Shown here one piece after another: positions 13,501-28,500 of a DNA stretch of 64,000 nucleotides; within the stretch, counting starts at the first letter, position 1; each line of letters opens with the position of its first letter. The position numbers were made by a program, and so were the translations under genes. The DNA comes from Centropus unirufus (Eukaryota; Chordata; Aves; Cuculiformes; Centropidae): NCBI GenBank assembly GCA_013397695.1, contig VYZI01000205.1:500559-564558 (forward strand). The letters run 5' to 3'. The notes under the pieces are model-generated. The model did not search any database and was not told where the DNA came from. It saw nothing but the letters and a program-made list of their open reading frames with translations.

Positions 13501-16500
13501 ACCTGCCTGATAGAGCTCAACCAGGAAGTAAGGAATCCTAAGGAGACTAGGTGAAAATGACTTCAATTTACTAATTCTGAACAACTCAATATTAACACCA
13601 CTATCTCATTAGATTTATAGGGTGAAAATACAGCTTCCTGGGAAGGCAGGTTCTGCACACACCACAACATTTCTAGCACTACAAGGAGCAATTTACCGCT
13701 ATAAATGCTGGTCCTATACCTGCACGGTTTGTTCTTCCTTCTTCCGGCGCTCTTCATCTTGCAAGCGTTTCTGTTGCTTCTTAGACACAACTTCTGTGAA
13801 ACCATCATCATTCAAGTTAGATTGGGCATCTTCAACTACTGTCACTTCAGGGTGATCATCAATGATCACAACACCTACAGAAAAAGGAAAGGTATTCATC
13901 CTGCTGTTTTAACAGCTTCTGATGGGGTGCACCAAGCCAAACTCTGCTTTAGAGCAGAAGCTTTTACTCCCAGATACAGATGGTGGCCCTGATTAATGAG
14001 AAAGTTCTGCTCGCGAGGTACTTTGCTGTTGAGCTCAAAGACATGGAGTTAATCTCCAAGAACAAAAAAAAACCTGGAGGTTCCTGTACCAGACTCTCCA
14101 GGAAACAAGAACTAAAATATAACAATGAATAATGAACAGCTTTCCCTCATACTAGCTAGAAGCTTACCAGTGATAACCACTGCCTTTGCTTAAGAAGGTT
14201 AAGCAAATTATTAGACTGTGGTGGAAAGTGCTACGAACGACAGTTGAGATTAGATGATGGGACAAAGTATTATTCTGATCTGAATGCACACAATGAGATT
14301 TGCCACCTTTCAGAGGCGCACATGGTGTTAGATAGGATAAAGGCAGCAATACTCAAGTACACAGTTATTCTGGTATTTTTTTTAAAAAAAAATCACCTCT
14401 CCCCTTTTGCAAGTTTTCAAGCCTCTAAAGCTCTACACAGCAAACCTAGCAGATTACAAAGTCTTGTTAGCACATTATCAATACATACTTGCGTAATTGT
14501 TAAGATCAAATTGAGACAAGGCATCGACTTTTTCCTTAGGCTTCTTTGGGCCAGCCTTAGGCTCTTCTCTCTTTTTGCCGCTTGCATCCTTGCTGCTCTT
14601 CTGCCCTGCAGCAGCAACACTTCCATCCTCCTGATGTAAAGAGGAGTTGGCAGTGGGATCAACACCAGGCACAGCTGCTGCCTGCTCTTCGAATGGCCTA
14701 AATTAGAAAAAAAATTAGGAGAACTAATGACCAGTCACAGAGAACACTCAGGAAGAAGCTAACAATCACATTCACTGTGCAACTTCTTAGTAGGCTCCAG
14801 GCTCCTACTTTTAGCTCCTCAACAAGAAGTAACTGAACAGCAAAAGCTGTTTTGGGAACATACCAAATACCCAGTTGTGAAAAAGAATCACAGGAAAAGG
14901 CATAATTTTAAGGTCACCTTCGGCTTAGCCTATGTAGTTAGAGGTACCAAAGCCCAACAAGTAGGCAGCTCAGTTTACTTCATCTGCGGTAAGGCCTTCC
15001 ATGGAAACATGACAAACCCATGACGCGCTCGCCAAAAAGTTATCTGTAGCCTTAACGGTCAGATTTGGGGCAGACTTTGCTGTGAAACCTGGAATACACA
15101 ATTTCTGCCTCAAAATCACCTTTAAGCAACCAGCCAAAGGTATTCTTAATAGTTTTAACTTGGAGGTTAAAGCACTGATCCTGAGTGTTTAAGTCCACTC
15201 AAAACCTGAACTTAGAATACAGAAACCTGAAAGCACCAGAGTCCTAGAGTACAGGGTAGGCATTCAATAAAGAAATATCTTGCTCTGCCTCCCATTTACC
15301 AGACTACTGTGCACTGTGGGTAGGAAACAGTGGGTAAATACTAACATCAAGTAATTATCAAGTTTTAATCAATTTGGCTATGAAGAAACAAAATAGAATC
15401 TCAATAGTAAGCATGTCTTAACATGCTTGTCTCTATTAGGCAACTGATCTAAAATGCAATGTAACCATTTATCTGCTAACTGTAAAGCTGCTCAAATGAA
15501 CATTTCAGCTGGCATCTCAATGCTAAAAAACATGCCTCAACTCAAAATAGCACTGTGATATTTTTTAATTTGGCATTTTTAACAATGTGCATACAAGAAC
15601 ACTCCGGTCTTAGCTCCATGTTCCAAGAGTTTGTATACCAACAGAGAGAACAAAGTACACAGCCATGGATGTGTGTGTTTATCTTACTCTCTTTTGTAAC
15701 CTAAAAGTACTTATGATTCTGAGCAACCAAAGGAAAATAGAACACTGTGCTCATGTGTGCTTCCTAACTGAAGCTGGTACTCACCCTCTTTTCCCAATTC
15801 TGGGTGGAGGACCGCTCCGCCTTTCACTCCTAGGTCCCGAGAAATTCCTCCCCGGTTTAGGAGGCCCGCTGTTGCCACGTCGGTTCTGACGGTCTATTCC
15901 AGGCCGCTGACTAGAGAAACTTCTCTTTGCTATTTCCCTTTTTGGAGCTCCAGCATTTTCTCCTGCCTTTGCGGCCACCTGTGCTGCTATGTCTGCCGTT
16001 TTCTTCTCATCCCTCTCCCGCCTCTCATTGAAGTCGCTGCTTTCTGAGGCTGTTTCCCACTCTTCATTCGCCTGGTCTGAAGAATTCTGGTTGGACAAAT
16101 CTGGTGTCTTACTTCCTGACACATCTGGAACAGTGCTGGAGGGCTCATTAACAGCATTACTAACTGTGGCATTTGTTGATGAGCTGGCTACTGCCTCATT
16201 TATCTTTGATGCAGCTTCCCTTTCTTTTAGGCGCCTAAAGCGCGGTGGCTTATCTTGCCTTGGAGGCCGTGCAGGCCTTTGTCTCCGTGGCCTCTCTCTA
16301 TTTGGATCAAACTTCCTCTCAAATTTTGGAGGTCTCTTATCAACTGGTATAGGGCCATAATGTTCATTTCTTCTTGGAGGCTCCGCATCATCCGGTTTAA
16401 TGATCTCTGTCTGCCTAGGATTCCACTGATTCTCTCTGTAGGCTGGCCTCCTTATTGTGGATGGACGCGGGGGACGCCCACCAGGATCTCTGCCACCACG

Positions 16501-19500
16501 CCTATACATTCCTCCTCTGCCTCGTCTGGAAGGCTCTCCTTTAGGAAGAAATCCTGGTTTGGGTTTGTTTTCATCATCTCTTATGTATGTTTTTTCTAGG
16601 GATCTGTTGTCTACTCTGATATTGTTTTCAGATTTGAAAGTCAGGGGCTTTGGAGGCTTCTTGCCATCAGCTCTCTCTTCTCTTTTTGGGTGCTTGCCTT
16701 TGATGAGGCTGTCTTTGTCTGAAAGCAGCGTGTCACTTGCGCTTTCATGAACTTCGCTGTCAGAATCTGTCTCTGAACCATGCTGCCGCCGCCGTTTCGG
16801 GATTACTTCAAAGTCAGAACTCTCACTACGAGTTTCACTCTCCTCTCTTTGCCTAACAGGTCCTGAAGGCACGTGGTCTGATCTAGGCTTAGGATCTCTG
16901 TAGTGTGGGTACTCTCTATTGTGGCCTCTACTGCCCCGACCACGTCCTCCGTAAGAACCCCTGTAGCTACGACCTCTGGAATAATACTCCCCACGACCCC
17001 TGCCTCTGTATCCCTGCTCTGGGAACCAATCTCTATCTCTTGCCTCTTTCCAGTATGTCCTAGGTGGTAAGCCAGGTTCCCTTTTTACTGGCCTGGTTTC
17101 CAAGCGTGGCTTCTCTACAACTTCCTTGCTAACTGCCTTCTCTGGCTGCTTTTCTTCCTTCACCGCAGGAGCTGCCTGCTGAACATGTGGAGCTGGCTGT
17201 TGTGCTGCTGGCAGAACAGGTGGCTGCTGCTGCACTGCGGGAGGAAGCTGTGGAGCACTGGGCTGGGCAGTCGGTAGCTGCTGCTGGACTGGTGGTGTGG
17301 GTGGCTGAACTGGAGCTTTAGCCGTGGTCTCGATTTGAGTGCTCTCCTGGCTTAGGGGTGTTGGAGCAGCATCCTGGGTGACCTTCTTAGCCAGAGAAGT
17401 GCTGCTGGAGGTGGATGTCTCTGGCTCAGGCTGAGGTGCTTGAGGTGTTTCCTTTTTGTCACTTCTTTCAGGCTTGCTAGATTTTTCACTGGCTGTCTTT
17501 TCTCCTTCTTTCTCCTTCCTTTGCTCACGCTCTTCTCTCTGCTCACGCTCTTCCTTCATATCTCTAAGCACAGGTTTTTTAATAGGACCTGATCTTCTCA
17601 CTGGTCTATCACCACCATCATCTCTCCTGCCATAACCTGGCCTAGGACCCCACCTTGTTTCAGACTTAGGTTTGAACGTTTTTTCAGGTTTTGGTCCTTC
17701 TGATGTTCTATTATTAATCAACATTTCTTTTTTTGGCTTAATCTCAAGTCTCTCAATTGTGTCCTTTACCTCAAGAGGCCTGTTGTTTACTTTAGGGATA
17801 TTTGGTGCTGTCTCATTCCTCTGGTCATCTGATTTCAGGGAGTGACTTGAACCATGGGAAATGCTTCTCTTTAGTGATGAGTGACTTTCTCCCACCGGCA
17901 CCAATTCTTCTGGAGAGCTACGTGTGACTTTCTCATTCACTCCTTCAAAATTCACTGCAGAGTTAGGTGTATCAGTCTGGGGAGGTTGTACATCTTCCAA
18001 AGACCTGCTTGGGAACTTCTGCACCTCCACCTCTCCTGATTCTCTGAAAAAGTCTGTCTTTGGATGAGAGTCCAACTGGTTGTGTTCAACAGGATAAGCA
18101 CCAGCAGGGACAGCAACTCGTTCTTGCTCCAAGCGTGCCTCAGATCTAAGCAGCCAGAAATTAACAATGTTAGTGTGGGGGGAAAAATTTGTACTCAAAT
18201 ATTTACTATGAAGGATTAAATGTCAGCTCTAGGAAATCACAGGTATTCTCATGATGTTTGCTAGCTGTAGAGGTCAGCTTTATTCTCTCCCAATTAAGAA
18301 TTCAATGTCAAATGCACAGTCAGCTTTAGGAATCTATTATTGTTAATGGCTATGCATGCAATTTTAAATTGAACCCCTGAGTTACCAGGCTGATATCACA
18401 GGTACAACCCGGATAGCAGAACAGCACAATTTCTGGGTACTATTAAGATGCAGAGGAAGCCTTCCTGACCGGTCATTATGTGGTGCAGGTCAAAAATGAC
18501 CGTCTTGCTTTATACCACTTAAAATACACAGCTTTTGAAACTAGTATTCATCAGAGAACTTTTCTGATGTGGGGAGGATGGAAAGCAGATGGAGAACAGA
18601 ACGATGCTGTAGGACTGTTCTACAAAACTGAAAAGTCAAAATATTACAGCATCGCCATTTAAATTATATTAAGCATCCTAAACAAAGGGTAAATTCTCTT
18701 TCTACACCCTCCCAGACAGAGGACATGTCTTTTGTCTTATACAACAGAGCTAAGTACACTGCACCCCCACCGTCACAACTCCTTTCAAAGCCTTGTATGA
18801 AGAGGAACTGTAACTCAAGTCAAGTTGCAAAACATGGTGCAAACTAAGTTACACAGCCAAGAATGTAACTCTGTATGCCTTGCAGACATGACATGAGGAA
18901 GCACATGCTTCAAGCTTACCTGAAATCGTCAGGCTCTTCTAACACTTTGGGAGGAGAAGCAGATTGCTGGGGTTCTGCGTGGGGGTACGGGTCTGACCCC
19001 CACATCATGCGGGGCTCTGACAAAGGAACAGCGTGCTCTCTTGCTGAGCGAGCCAGGTGTTCAAATGAATCTGAACCAGTCGCCGATCCCTCCATCTGAT
19101 CTCTTCTCATCAGTGGTTTGGGAGTCATAATGCCTGTGACAGATTTAAGTTCAACAATTGAAACAAGGTTAGCATTAGCAAAGAAATCTGCCTCAAGAGT
19201 AACAAAACCTACTGAACACTATCCTTTCTCCTCTGATCTCCGTTGTCGATACCAGAAGTCTATTCACTGTCAGTTGACCTGAGAATGACTAAACCCTATG
19301 CACCACTAGTACCCTATGTCTGCTTCCACTGTAACATGGAGAACTGTGCCTGCAGGCCTCAAAATTTGTGGACGAAATTTCTGCCATAAGTTATGAATGG
19401 CAAAAGGCAAGATGTGAGTACACACAGGAGTTATTTTACTCTATGAGGCATTTCAGGTGCTATTTTTCAGTAGCAGTGTAAAGAAATGCTAGAGTTTTCA

Positions 19501-22500
19501 CCGTCGTTGCTTAGCTTGCTATTTCCTCTGTTCATTCCTCACATTCATTCAGGATATCCATTCCCTCACTCATTAGCTGGATAAGTATCTCCATTACATT
19601 AGATGCCAGACTTGTATTATTTATGCACAACAGCTTTCCTAACGGCAAGTCAGATGGCCATTCCACAAATTACAAAGGACTTTTTAGTAAATTTGTATTT
19701 TCAGGTTCTTGACACTAAGACTCTAGAAGTTTTAATACATAATATAAATCAACAAAATTTCATGTTTTTTCACTAAGCAATGGAGTATCAAGTGCTAACA
19801 TGTATCAAAACACAAACAGTAAGAATACCTTTTTTAGTTCAACCTAACTCATGTCAGCTTTAGCATGTGTAACAATGCAAGGCTTATAATGCGAGGCTCT
19901 GAATACATCAGATGATAATACTGTCACTAACTCACCTGCAATCTGAAAGTTGTGATTTTACTTAGTAGTCTAAACCACATATTGATACATGATTATCCAT
20001 TTTCCTAGTATTACTAAAATCTATTTTGTCTCAAACAATGAAAAGATTTAGTTTTCTCTTCAAAAAAACCCCACCCATTTGCTGTTACCATACATAGTAT
20101 AGTTATGATTTCAAAACCGAGTTCTGCACTCAAAATGCTGCCAGATTTCACCTGGATGAATGGGAGGCATATCCATTGCAGGTCTTCCTGACATCATTCG
20201 TGGATCCATGTAAGACTGCATCATCAGCCACCGTGGATCAAAGCCCATGGAAGCCAGATGCTGAGGATGGGGCTGCATGGGCTGGTAAAGGGGTCTGTGC
20301 TGGGGAGGCGGGACAGGGCCACTGGAAGGCTGCGAGGGAGCAGACTGTGGAAGCACACCTTGCTGCTGTTGCTGCCACTGCTGCTGTTTCATTTGCTCCT
20401 GCATAACAGAAATCAGCATTACAAGACCTTTTGTTAAGATGAAGGCTTTAGCAAAATTCAAACCACCCTCATTTCCATGTGTTTCCAAGTATAGTTATCT
20501 CCAGGGCACCATGCATTCTGAAAATTGCAAACATATATCAGGGTGAACTGGGAGAAACAGGAGGAATCCAGACTGAAACCACCTGCGTTTCATGCATGTC
20601 ATTAAGTCAAACTGCTCCTCAGACCCAAGTCCAAATGACATTTGTTACATAACCTGTAAAGAAAACCTGCAGAAACAATCATCATTGGGTTCCAGTCAAT
20701 GGTCTATTGTCAGCAACTGATGCAAAACCAGCCATTTTTAAAAGCCTCCCTTGCCTTCTGCTCACTCCTATGCTTTGCAAGTGACAAGAAGTGTTTCATG
20801 CAGAGTAATTCCTGCCAGTACTATAGAAGTTGTACAAGCTAGAAACCAACAACTTGGGCTTTCTGGTACTCCTATAGTCATGCTCTCATTCAGAATGAGG
20901 CAGAAGACATCATTGCTTTAATGAACTGGTGAGTTACCTGTTGCCTCTGAAATCTTGGTGGTAATGATTTCTGGAATTGTTTGGAATAGCCTGAGGAAAC
21001 AGCAGGACGAGGCTGAGATCCGGACTCTGGTTCGCTCTCATGAGTCACCTGTGCGACCTCTTTCTCATTCCGGCCACTGTCTTGTCGGATGAAGACTGCT
21101 TGATCTTCTAGAAAAACAACAAACAAACCAGATATGGGAGAGGAGTGAATCTTAAGACTATGACAATTTCACCAAAATATCAGCCAGACGATGTTCTAAA
21201 AATGAAAAGGATCTGCTTTCTCTACCTTCATTCTTAGTTTCCAAATCCAATGATGGCAAAAAAGTTAAGAACAATCCCTCAAAACCGAAGAATTGTTGTT
21301 AATGCATTTCTCATTGTTCCTTGTAAACTCAAACTGGGAAATCAGTTCCTGGCATTTTGGTAGTCAATACTATGTGATTTAAGCCCCACATCAATGCTAA
21401 CACATTAGATTCAAATGAGCCTTTTTATGAACCAAAGTTTGATTTTAGTCCCTATTTAAAGGATAACAATAAAGCACAGGCTAGCAGTTCTCTAGTGGCA
21501 TTCAATTTCAACTGAAGTAAATATACCAAATTTAAACACGTGTGTTCTTTGTGTCTACTCATCTAGGCTTGCTGAAAGTATAGAACAGCCAAAATAATTT
21601 ATGTTGCTTTTCAGCAACTGGAATTGCTGACTCTGACTCTCCTTTAGTGAGAAAAGAAAGCCTGCTTTTCTTTGAAGAATGCACAAAATTCAGTCTAAGT
21701 TAAAGAACTTGACTTTTCCTTTAACATTCTGGCGAGCTGGGCAAACAGGTCTAGCTCAAAGGACGGTTAGCAGTCTTAACATGCCAGGAAAATAAGTATG
21801 CAAATTACACTCCTAGATTACAGTTATGCTCTACGGCTAGGCTTTAAGACAGACAACTCCTACTTGTGAGCAGGCTTACCTTTTTCCTCCTTGTTATTCC
21901 TGGTTTCACTTTCTTGTTTTTCTACTACAGGTGTCGCCACACGTTCTACAGACTCAGGTACTTCATGCGCTGGTTTCTCCTCTTCTTTCTCCTTCTCAGA
22001 CTCCTTCTCTTCTTTCTCTGTCTCCTTTTCTTTCTCTTTCTCTCTTTCTTGTTCTTTTTCTTTATCCAATTTTTCTTTTTCTTCTTTTTCCCTTTCTCTC
22101 TCTTTCTCCTTTTCCTTTTCTCTTTCCCTCTCTTTTTCTCGCTCTCTCTCTCTTTCTCTCTCCTTTTCCCTCTCCCTTTCCCGCTCCCTCTCTCTCTCCC
22201 TTTCTCTCTCCTTCTCTCTCTCTTTCAGAGGGTCTTCCCGGGAGGGTTTTGTCACACAGCCAAATTTCTCATTTAACCGTTTTAGCTTTTCAGCACAAGC
22301 TGCTTTCCGCTGTTCTTCCATTCTTCTTTCTTCCTCTTCTCGCCTCTTACGGGCTCTCTCAACTGCAGCAGAGATCTCCGACTGCTGTCTTCTCCTCTGT
22401 TTCCAGATTTCATCTTCATCTGGTACTGGCTTAGGAGGAAAGGGTCCCTGTCTTCCAGGTCCCACCTGGCGATCAGGGGGAGGCGGGTGCTGCAATATTA

Positions 22501-25500
22501 AAATCAGTTAAGTAAAAATAAAGACATTATATAAACAGCAACCTGAAATAGTACATTTTACTATTTTTTGACACATCTATTTGCATGGCACCTTTAAAAA
22601 GATCTGAAAGAAAAAGCCCCCACCCTTCCATTCTAGTACAGACTCAGGCAACCTGAACTTACAAAGCAGAGGTGAAGTTGGGCTCATGTCACTGTCATCA
22701 GGACAAAGTGACAGTGAAGGTGACCAATATCATCTGGATTTGGTTACAGGCTGCTCTAAATCACAGAGACTCAGGGCAGATGTCAGACAAAGTCCCCCAA
22801 ACAAAATATTCAAGACAGCTCAGGGCAACAGAGACTTTAGTAAGGACTACTGGAAGTCAGAAAGAAGCTACTACAGACACTTTTCATTTGGGACTTTGGG
22901 ACCATCTGCCTCAGCAGCCAGCCCTCTACCACCGTTCCCATGCCCCTGTCCTCTCTATTTCCCAAAAGTGGCAAGCTAAGTGAAAGCTCTTGCATTTCAA
23001 ACGCCACTTACAAGATGTGGCTGCTTTACACAACTGGCAGCACAGCTGTATTATGGTCCTATTCTTACCAGCCCCAGGAACTATGATATTTTTACTTTTT
23101 TAAAAAAAGGCTTATCCCTACGTGAAGTATGTTTTTACTTTTCTTAGTCCAAATCCCTCCACCATGGAACTAAAGACTATCTGAAAGAAATATGGACAAC
23201 TTGCATCTTTCTTACCGGCGGTAGAATAGATTTTGGATGGAGAGCAGGACCACCTCTTTCAGGCATAGAAGGCTGTGCCGGACTCCGATCCTATTGAATC
23301 AAACACAGTACCGGGGTTAAGCAAGCTCATAACAGTCAAACTGCCAAATTCTAGATTTACAGTTTTCTGCTGTATTAAGATACTAGTAAACTATCTGCAT
23401 ATGGTAAAAAAATGAAAAGAACATTTCTACTTTATGAACTGAGAGCTAAGCAATTACTTAAATTCACACATTCTGATTTCAGCGTTTATGTCCCCAACTG
23501 TTTTTCCTCTGATCCAATATACTGTCAAGCCCTGAAAAATGTGCTCTTTATATATGAAGCGCAAGTAAAGCCCAATTCAAGATCCCCCATCTTCATTATT
23601 ACTAATGTCCAGAGAAAACATTTCTTGGAAATTTTCAGGCAAAGCTAACAGTAGCTTTTTCTGGGTAAAAAATAAGTATGGCTGAAGCAGGCACGGGCTG
23701 AGGTGGTTTCCCATCATCCTCTACAAGTGGATAAACAAAAAAATCAAAACGGCTGGGCTGATGAATTCTACATGGTCTGTATAAAAATCTATCTGCCCAA
23801 GATGTGAGCAGTGAGCCAACACATCACTGCCAAGCTGCACTGAAGAAAGTGGGTCATAATAGCAAAACACACACCCCACGCCCAGCAAAAATGTGAGGAG
23901 TAACTGGGCACTATTTACTTTGTGCCACTATAAAATATGACGGACAGAAGAACAGCTTCGTTTACCCTTACAGCAATGGACAGAAGTAGGGAGTTAAAGC
24001 TTGTCTGTTTAGTCACAGTAACTGACACAAGAGTTCGCATCCCCTCCCTACTGTGGATCAGAACACACTAGATAAAGACATGCTATTTTTATTTGGTGAT
24101 CAGAAGCAGCCAAGTTGACTAAGCAGCATGCGATCAGTTACCACAGCTCAGATAAGCAGTAGATAATGCTTTCACTCATGTTCATAACCTTAATTGACCT
24201 GACAGTTTGAAAAGGCACCCGAGTCAGACCTCTCCTGATGAGGCTGTTACCAGAAGAGCTGGAGAGAACAAACCTGATCAAGCTGAGAGCTTTTGCCCAA
24301 AGACCCTTTGGTTGCTGCTGTGGAAGCCTGGGTGGCAGACTTAGAACTTGTCTGTTCTTCTGCTTCTTTCTGACCATCAGGACTCTGGGAATCTTTTGAT
24401 GGTGTTTGTTCATCTCTGAGCAAAAAAAGAGAATGAGAAGTGTATTCTAACATTAAATTACTGAAGTGTTATTGGAATTAATACTTGCACTAATTTCATT
24501 CAACCTCCCCCAACGCTAAACTAGTGAAGTGGCATTCATACCCAATTGGCAATATCAACTCACCCACTTTCCTTCTCTTTTTGACTACTTCCTTGCTCAT
24601 CGTCATCACTGAAGTTCAACTGCTCAGTGTAATCCACTTCACTCTGAGCACCTGATGCATAAGCAAATATTCCATTAACCTTTCATAAAGATTCCGTGTA
24701 AAATAACAAAAATCGCTACTCGGATGTTCTTACCTGCCCAGCCTTCATCAGCCTCAGCATCTAGATTATCGAATTTATCAAGTTCTTTAAGTTCACTGGC
24801 ACTAAGAATGGATGGGCGCTCAACAGGTTCTGAACACCATGAAGGTGGTCCTCTTCCCCTTGGCCCTCTAAAAAAAAAAGATAAACAAAGGCCACTGTCA
24901 TTTATCCACAAAATGACTAGATAAAAGGTCAACTTGCACTACAATCATTTTAAGTATACAGTACTGTTCTCTCAAAACCAGTATAAATGGGAACTATCAT
25001 CCACATGGGCAACTGCTGTAGTTCACATAGTTACTGCTACACCACCAGATGGTTCTCTATGGAAGAGAAAGATTAGACACTATAGCCTTGCATGCACATT
25101 TCACAAGCAAGCCAGGCATCAGGTGACAACATAAAACTATCTTGTAGCTTTCAAACAAGATTCTGCATAGATCTGGCATTCTTAACACCAATTTAACCAC
25201 CTCATATGTTTCTTTATAATTTTCATGCTTTCCCACTATTAAAGGTTCTGTACCTTCTCCTTATTCCTATAAAGTTCAGTCATCCCCCTCAGCCCTTTTG
25301 TCTTCTTCCTGATCCCAAACCACAGATCACCTGTCAAAATTTGTACCCTACTGCCCCATTTCCTCCTGCATGTGCACAGACAACATTAACAATGCAGAAA
25401 TACACAGAAAAGAGCAAAACTAACTTCACAATGCATTAATGGGAGAGCAGTAGAGTTGAGAACCAGGAATGAACTAATTTCACTATAACCATAGAAGAGA

Positions 25501-28500
25501 CCTTTCACAGGCAAAACACTGGTTGGAGTTTCAAAGGCACCCCCCAGCACGCAAGCTTGCTTACCTGCTAGGCTCAGAATTGGGAAACCTTGTTGGGCCT
25601 TGCAGGGAAGGAGGATATGCCATTCTGGGATACTGATTAAACATCTAAGAAAGGTTTGAAAAAAGGAGCCATTTGTTAAAAAATATCATTGCATTGAACA
25701 TGCTGAATCAAAGGAATCACAATGGAATAATGCAAGACTCTTCATGCAAGAAAGTTTGCTTAATATCAGAAGTGCATGACATCCGGTCACGAAGGTGGAG
25801 TGCTTGCAAGTATTAAATCAACTCCTTGACAAGTTAAAGGCCAGTGTAGCAGGAGTGGCAAGAGGTAGCCACATCCTTTAAGGAGCTGGCTGTAACCCCA
25901 CCCTTCAAACCGAGCTCCTAAGAATGAGAAAGGGGCATATGCCAATTGCACCAGCCAATAATCAATTCCTGTTGCCAAAGAACTTTTCATGTAACCATCA
26001 CTTACATAAGGTGGCATCATTGCTCTGTACTGAGACGAGATAGGTGGTTGCTGCTGGCCATTCAGCTTGGGTTGAGGGACCTGCGGTAACCGCACATCCC
26101 GCTTCTCAGCTGCCTTCTGGCCATCATTTTGTTCTGCTGGTGTAGCATTACCATCTTCTTGCCCAAGAGCCTTCGCTTCTTGATCAGTTGGAGAAGTGAC
26201 CGAGTTGCTCTTACTGCCACCTTCTCTCCAACTAGTAGCATCTGCATGGACAGAATCAGTACGAGAAAAGAAGAGAGCAGACTTTATATTACAGATCTAC
26301 AGTCACACATGATGAAAACCACATTCTTCTGTTTCAGTAGAACAGTGATCATATCTGGTACTGAAACAAGCAATTGCCACTTGAGAAAACCAAGGCTGTT
26401 TTCTAGTCCTCTTCAGTCCTATATCTAGCTGTGTTTCGAGCGTAAGAGTTAAATTTATAGACTGCTCTAGTCGTCCTACTCTACATTCCAAAGCACAATG
26501 CAGTTTAGGAAGGATACTGATAATAGCATAGGACAGAAAACAGATTTAGCTATGCTAAGTGGGCCACTGTTGACTCAGTGTGAAGACGCTGTTAAGAGAA
26601 AGATCAAGCCTCTTAAACGGCAAAGGCTACCATGAAACTTTCATGCAGCTCAAAATGACATCTATTTGCACGTTATCTAAGTGAAGACAGGTATCCAGTT
26701 TGGCTTGTACATCTGACAAGGATGGAACACAAGTGATGAGGGCCGTACTTCTGAGTGTGAACGTCAAGCAAAAAGTTCAGGACAATGAAGGGATTTTAAA
26801 GACAGATCACTTGCGCCAGGCAGCCCATTCATTAAGGAGTCCCTGCCTACAGAGCATGGCTGGTACAAAAATAAAGAGTAAACTTTGCAGCAGCACTCAG
26901 ATCCAAGGTTACCAACAAAAATTCAGACATACACTGGAAATAATGTTCCTTTAGGAGTACAAACTCTTTCAACAGTATTAGACTGTGCTCCCAAGTATCT
27001 GTTACAGCTCTTCCACTTATCTTTGGACAACCGCTGCTAAAGGGGCAGTACTCACTGAACTCATTTAGCTTTCTGCTGTCAGACCTCAAAGAAGACCTTA
27101 CTATAGTATGTACAGTGTTGACCAAAACTCTAACAGCCTGCAGAAGGCTAGAACAGACATGTGGCTATTATCCTAATTTGACGTTGGACATCACTCTAAT
27201 TTCTGGACAACTTATTATTTACATCAAGATCAAGTGAGGACCAGACAAGCATACGGCCTCAGTCAGCAGGACCTGACTGAAACAGGTCAAGAAAAACTGA
27301 CACCCATAACACAGAAAAGAGTTAACAATTCCCTGCAAGCCCAAGCCTTCTAAAAGCTGTGCACCCTTTGTTTATCACTGGCACAAGACAGTGGCACCTA
27401 CAGTGCAGGAAAGGATCCATTAAACTTCAACAAAACGAGGTTTTGGGGAAGAACGCAAAAGGCACAATCACAAATGCCTTCGCAGTAATAGGATCTGGGA
27501 AAGCAATACACATTTCTTCACTGCAACATGCAAACCCAGTACTCTTATGTTGGTTTTCACAGGATCTCATCTCCCACAGGTGAAACAGATCCAGCTACTC
27601 AGAGCACCCCAGCTGTGAGCTAAAGTTGCATCAGCTTTTCAAATCACAGTCCTCTTTTGGTATCCTGTAGGTTACACATTCCTATTCAGGATTTCTCAGG
27701 CTACTCCAAGTACTAACCATTTGGGGACAACCCTAATGATTTATGTACTAGTTAACATGAGATTTCTTTGAATACATGTTAGCTATTGTGACATTTCTTA
27801 GCTGCACAATTCTGGAATGTACCTCAGAACACAAGTGGAGTAGGGACTAAGCTGGGGAAATAGTAAATGACCTGCAGGATTAAATACTATTTTCCACAGG
27901 AACACAGTAAAGCAGAAGAAAGCCCCCAAGAATGTTTCTTCAATGGAGAAGCATGTTGTAAAACAATAAATTAATCAATCAGTTTTGTACAGGGCTCAAG
28001 TAATCTTGTAATAAACAAATCCCGCACAAATCCATGCAATCTCACAAAGATCTGTAGAATACACTTACTTTGTGGTCGCAAGCTGGGTCCTGATCCATGG
28101 GGTTCTTCAGGCGCATCTTTCTCTTTGCCTGTCTTTTCCTGATCTCCAGCTGCTGGCAGACTGGGAAACTCTTGTTGGAAGTAACTATTTACTGGTATAG
28201 CTGGACCTACACAGCAAGATATTCACAAAGTCAGTCACAACTTCCTGTAGTCAAAGTAGTTCAGAAAGTGACAAAAGCCTGTTCATCAGTTTATTGATAA
28301 CATAATTCACACAAGTGAAAAGCAATCCTCACAAAGCATTCATATTTACTACCAAAACTGTTGGCCTTACCTGGCCAACTGTCCCACTTGTTGGTGCTGA
28401 AAAAAAATCTAGAAGCACTAGGTAGCAATAATCTACAGACCAAGACATAACACATGGAGTACCTGAAGTTCCTCAGCTCTGTAAATGCATTTTTCCCCTC

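Noticed and set aside
21866..22511. Three long plus-strand open frames (Ser/Phe/Leu-rich, membrane-like)
   Set aside because: They are antisense shadows of the Glu/Arg/Lys codons in exon 12; purine-rich repeats leave no stops on the other strand.
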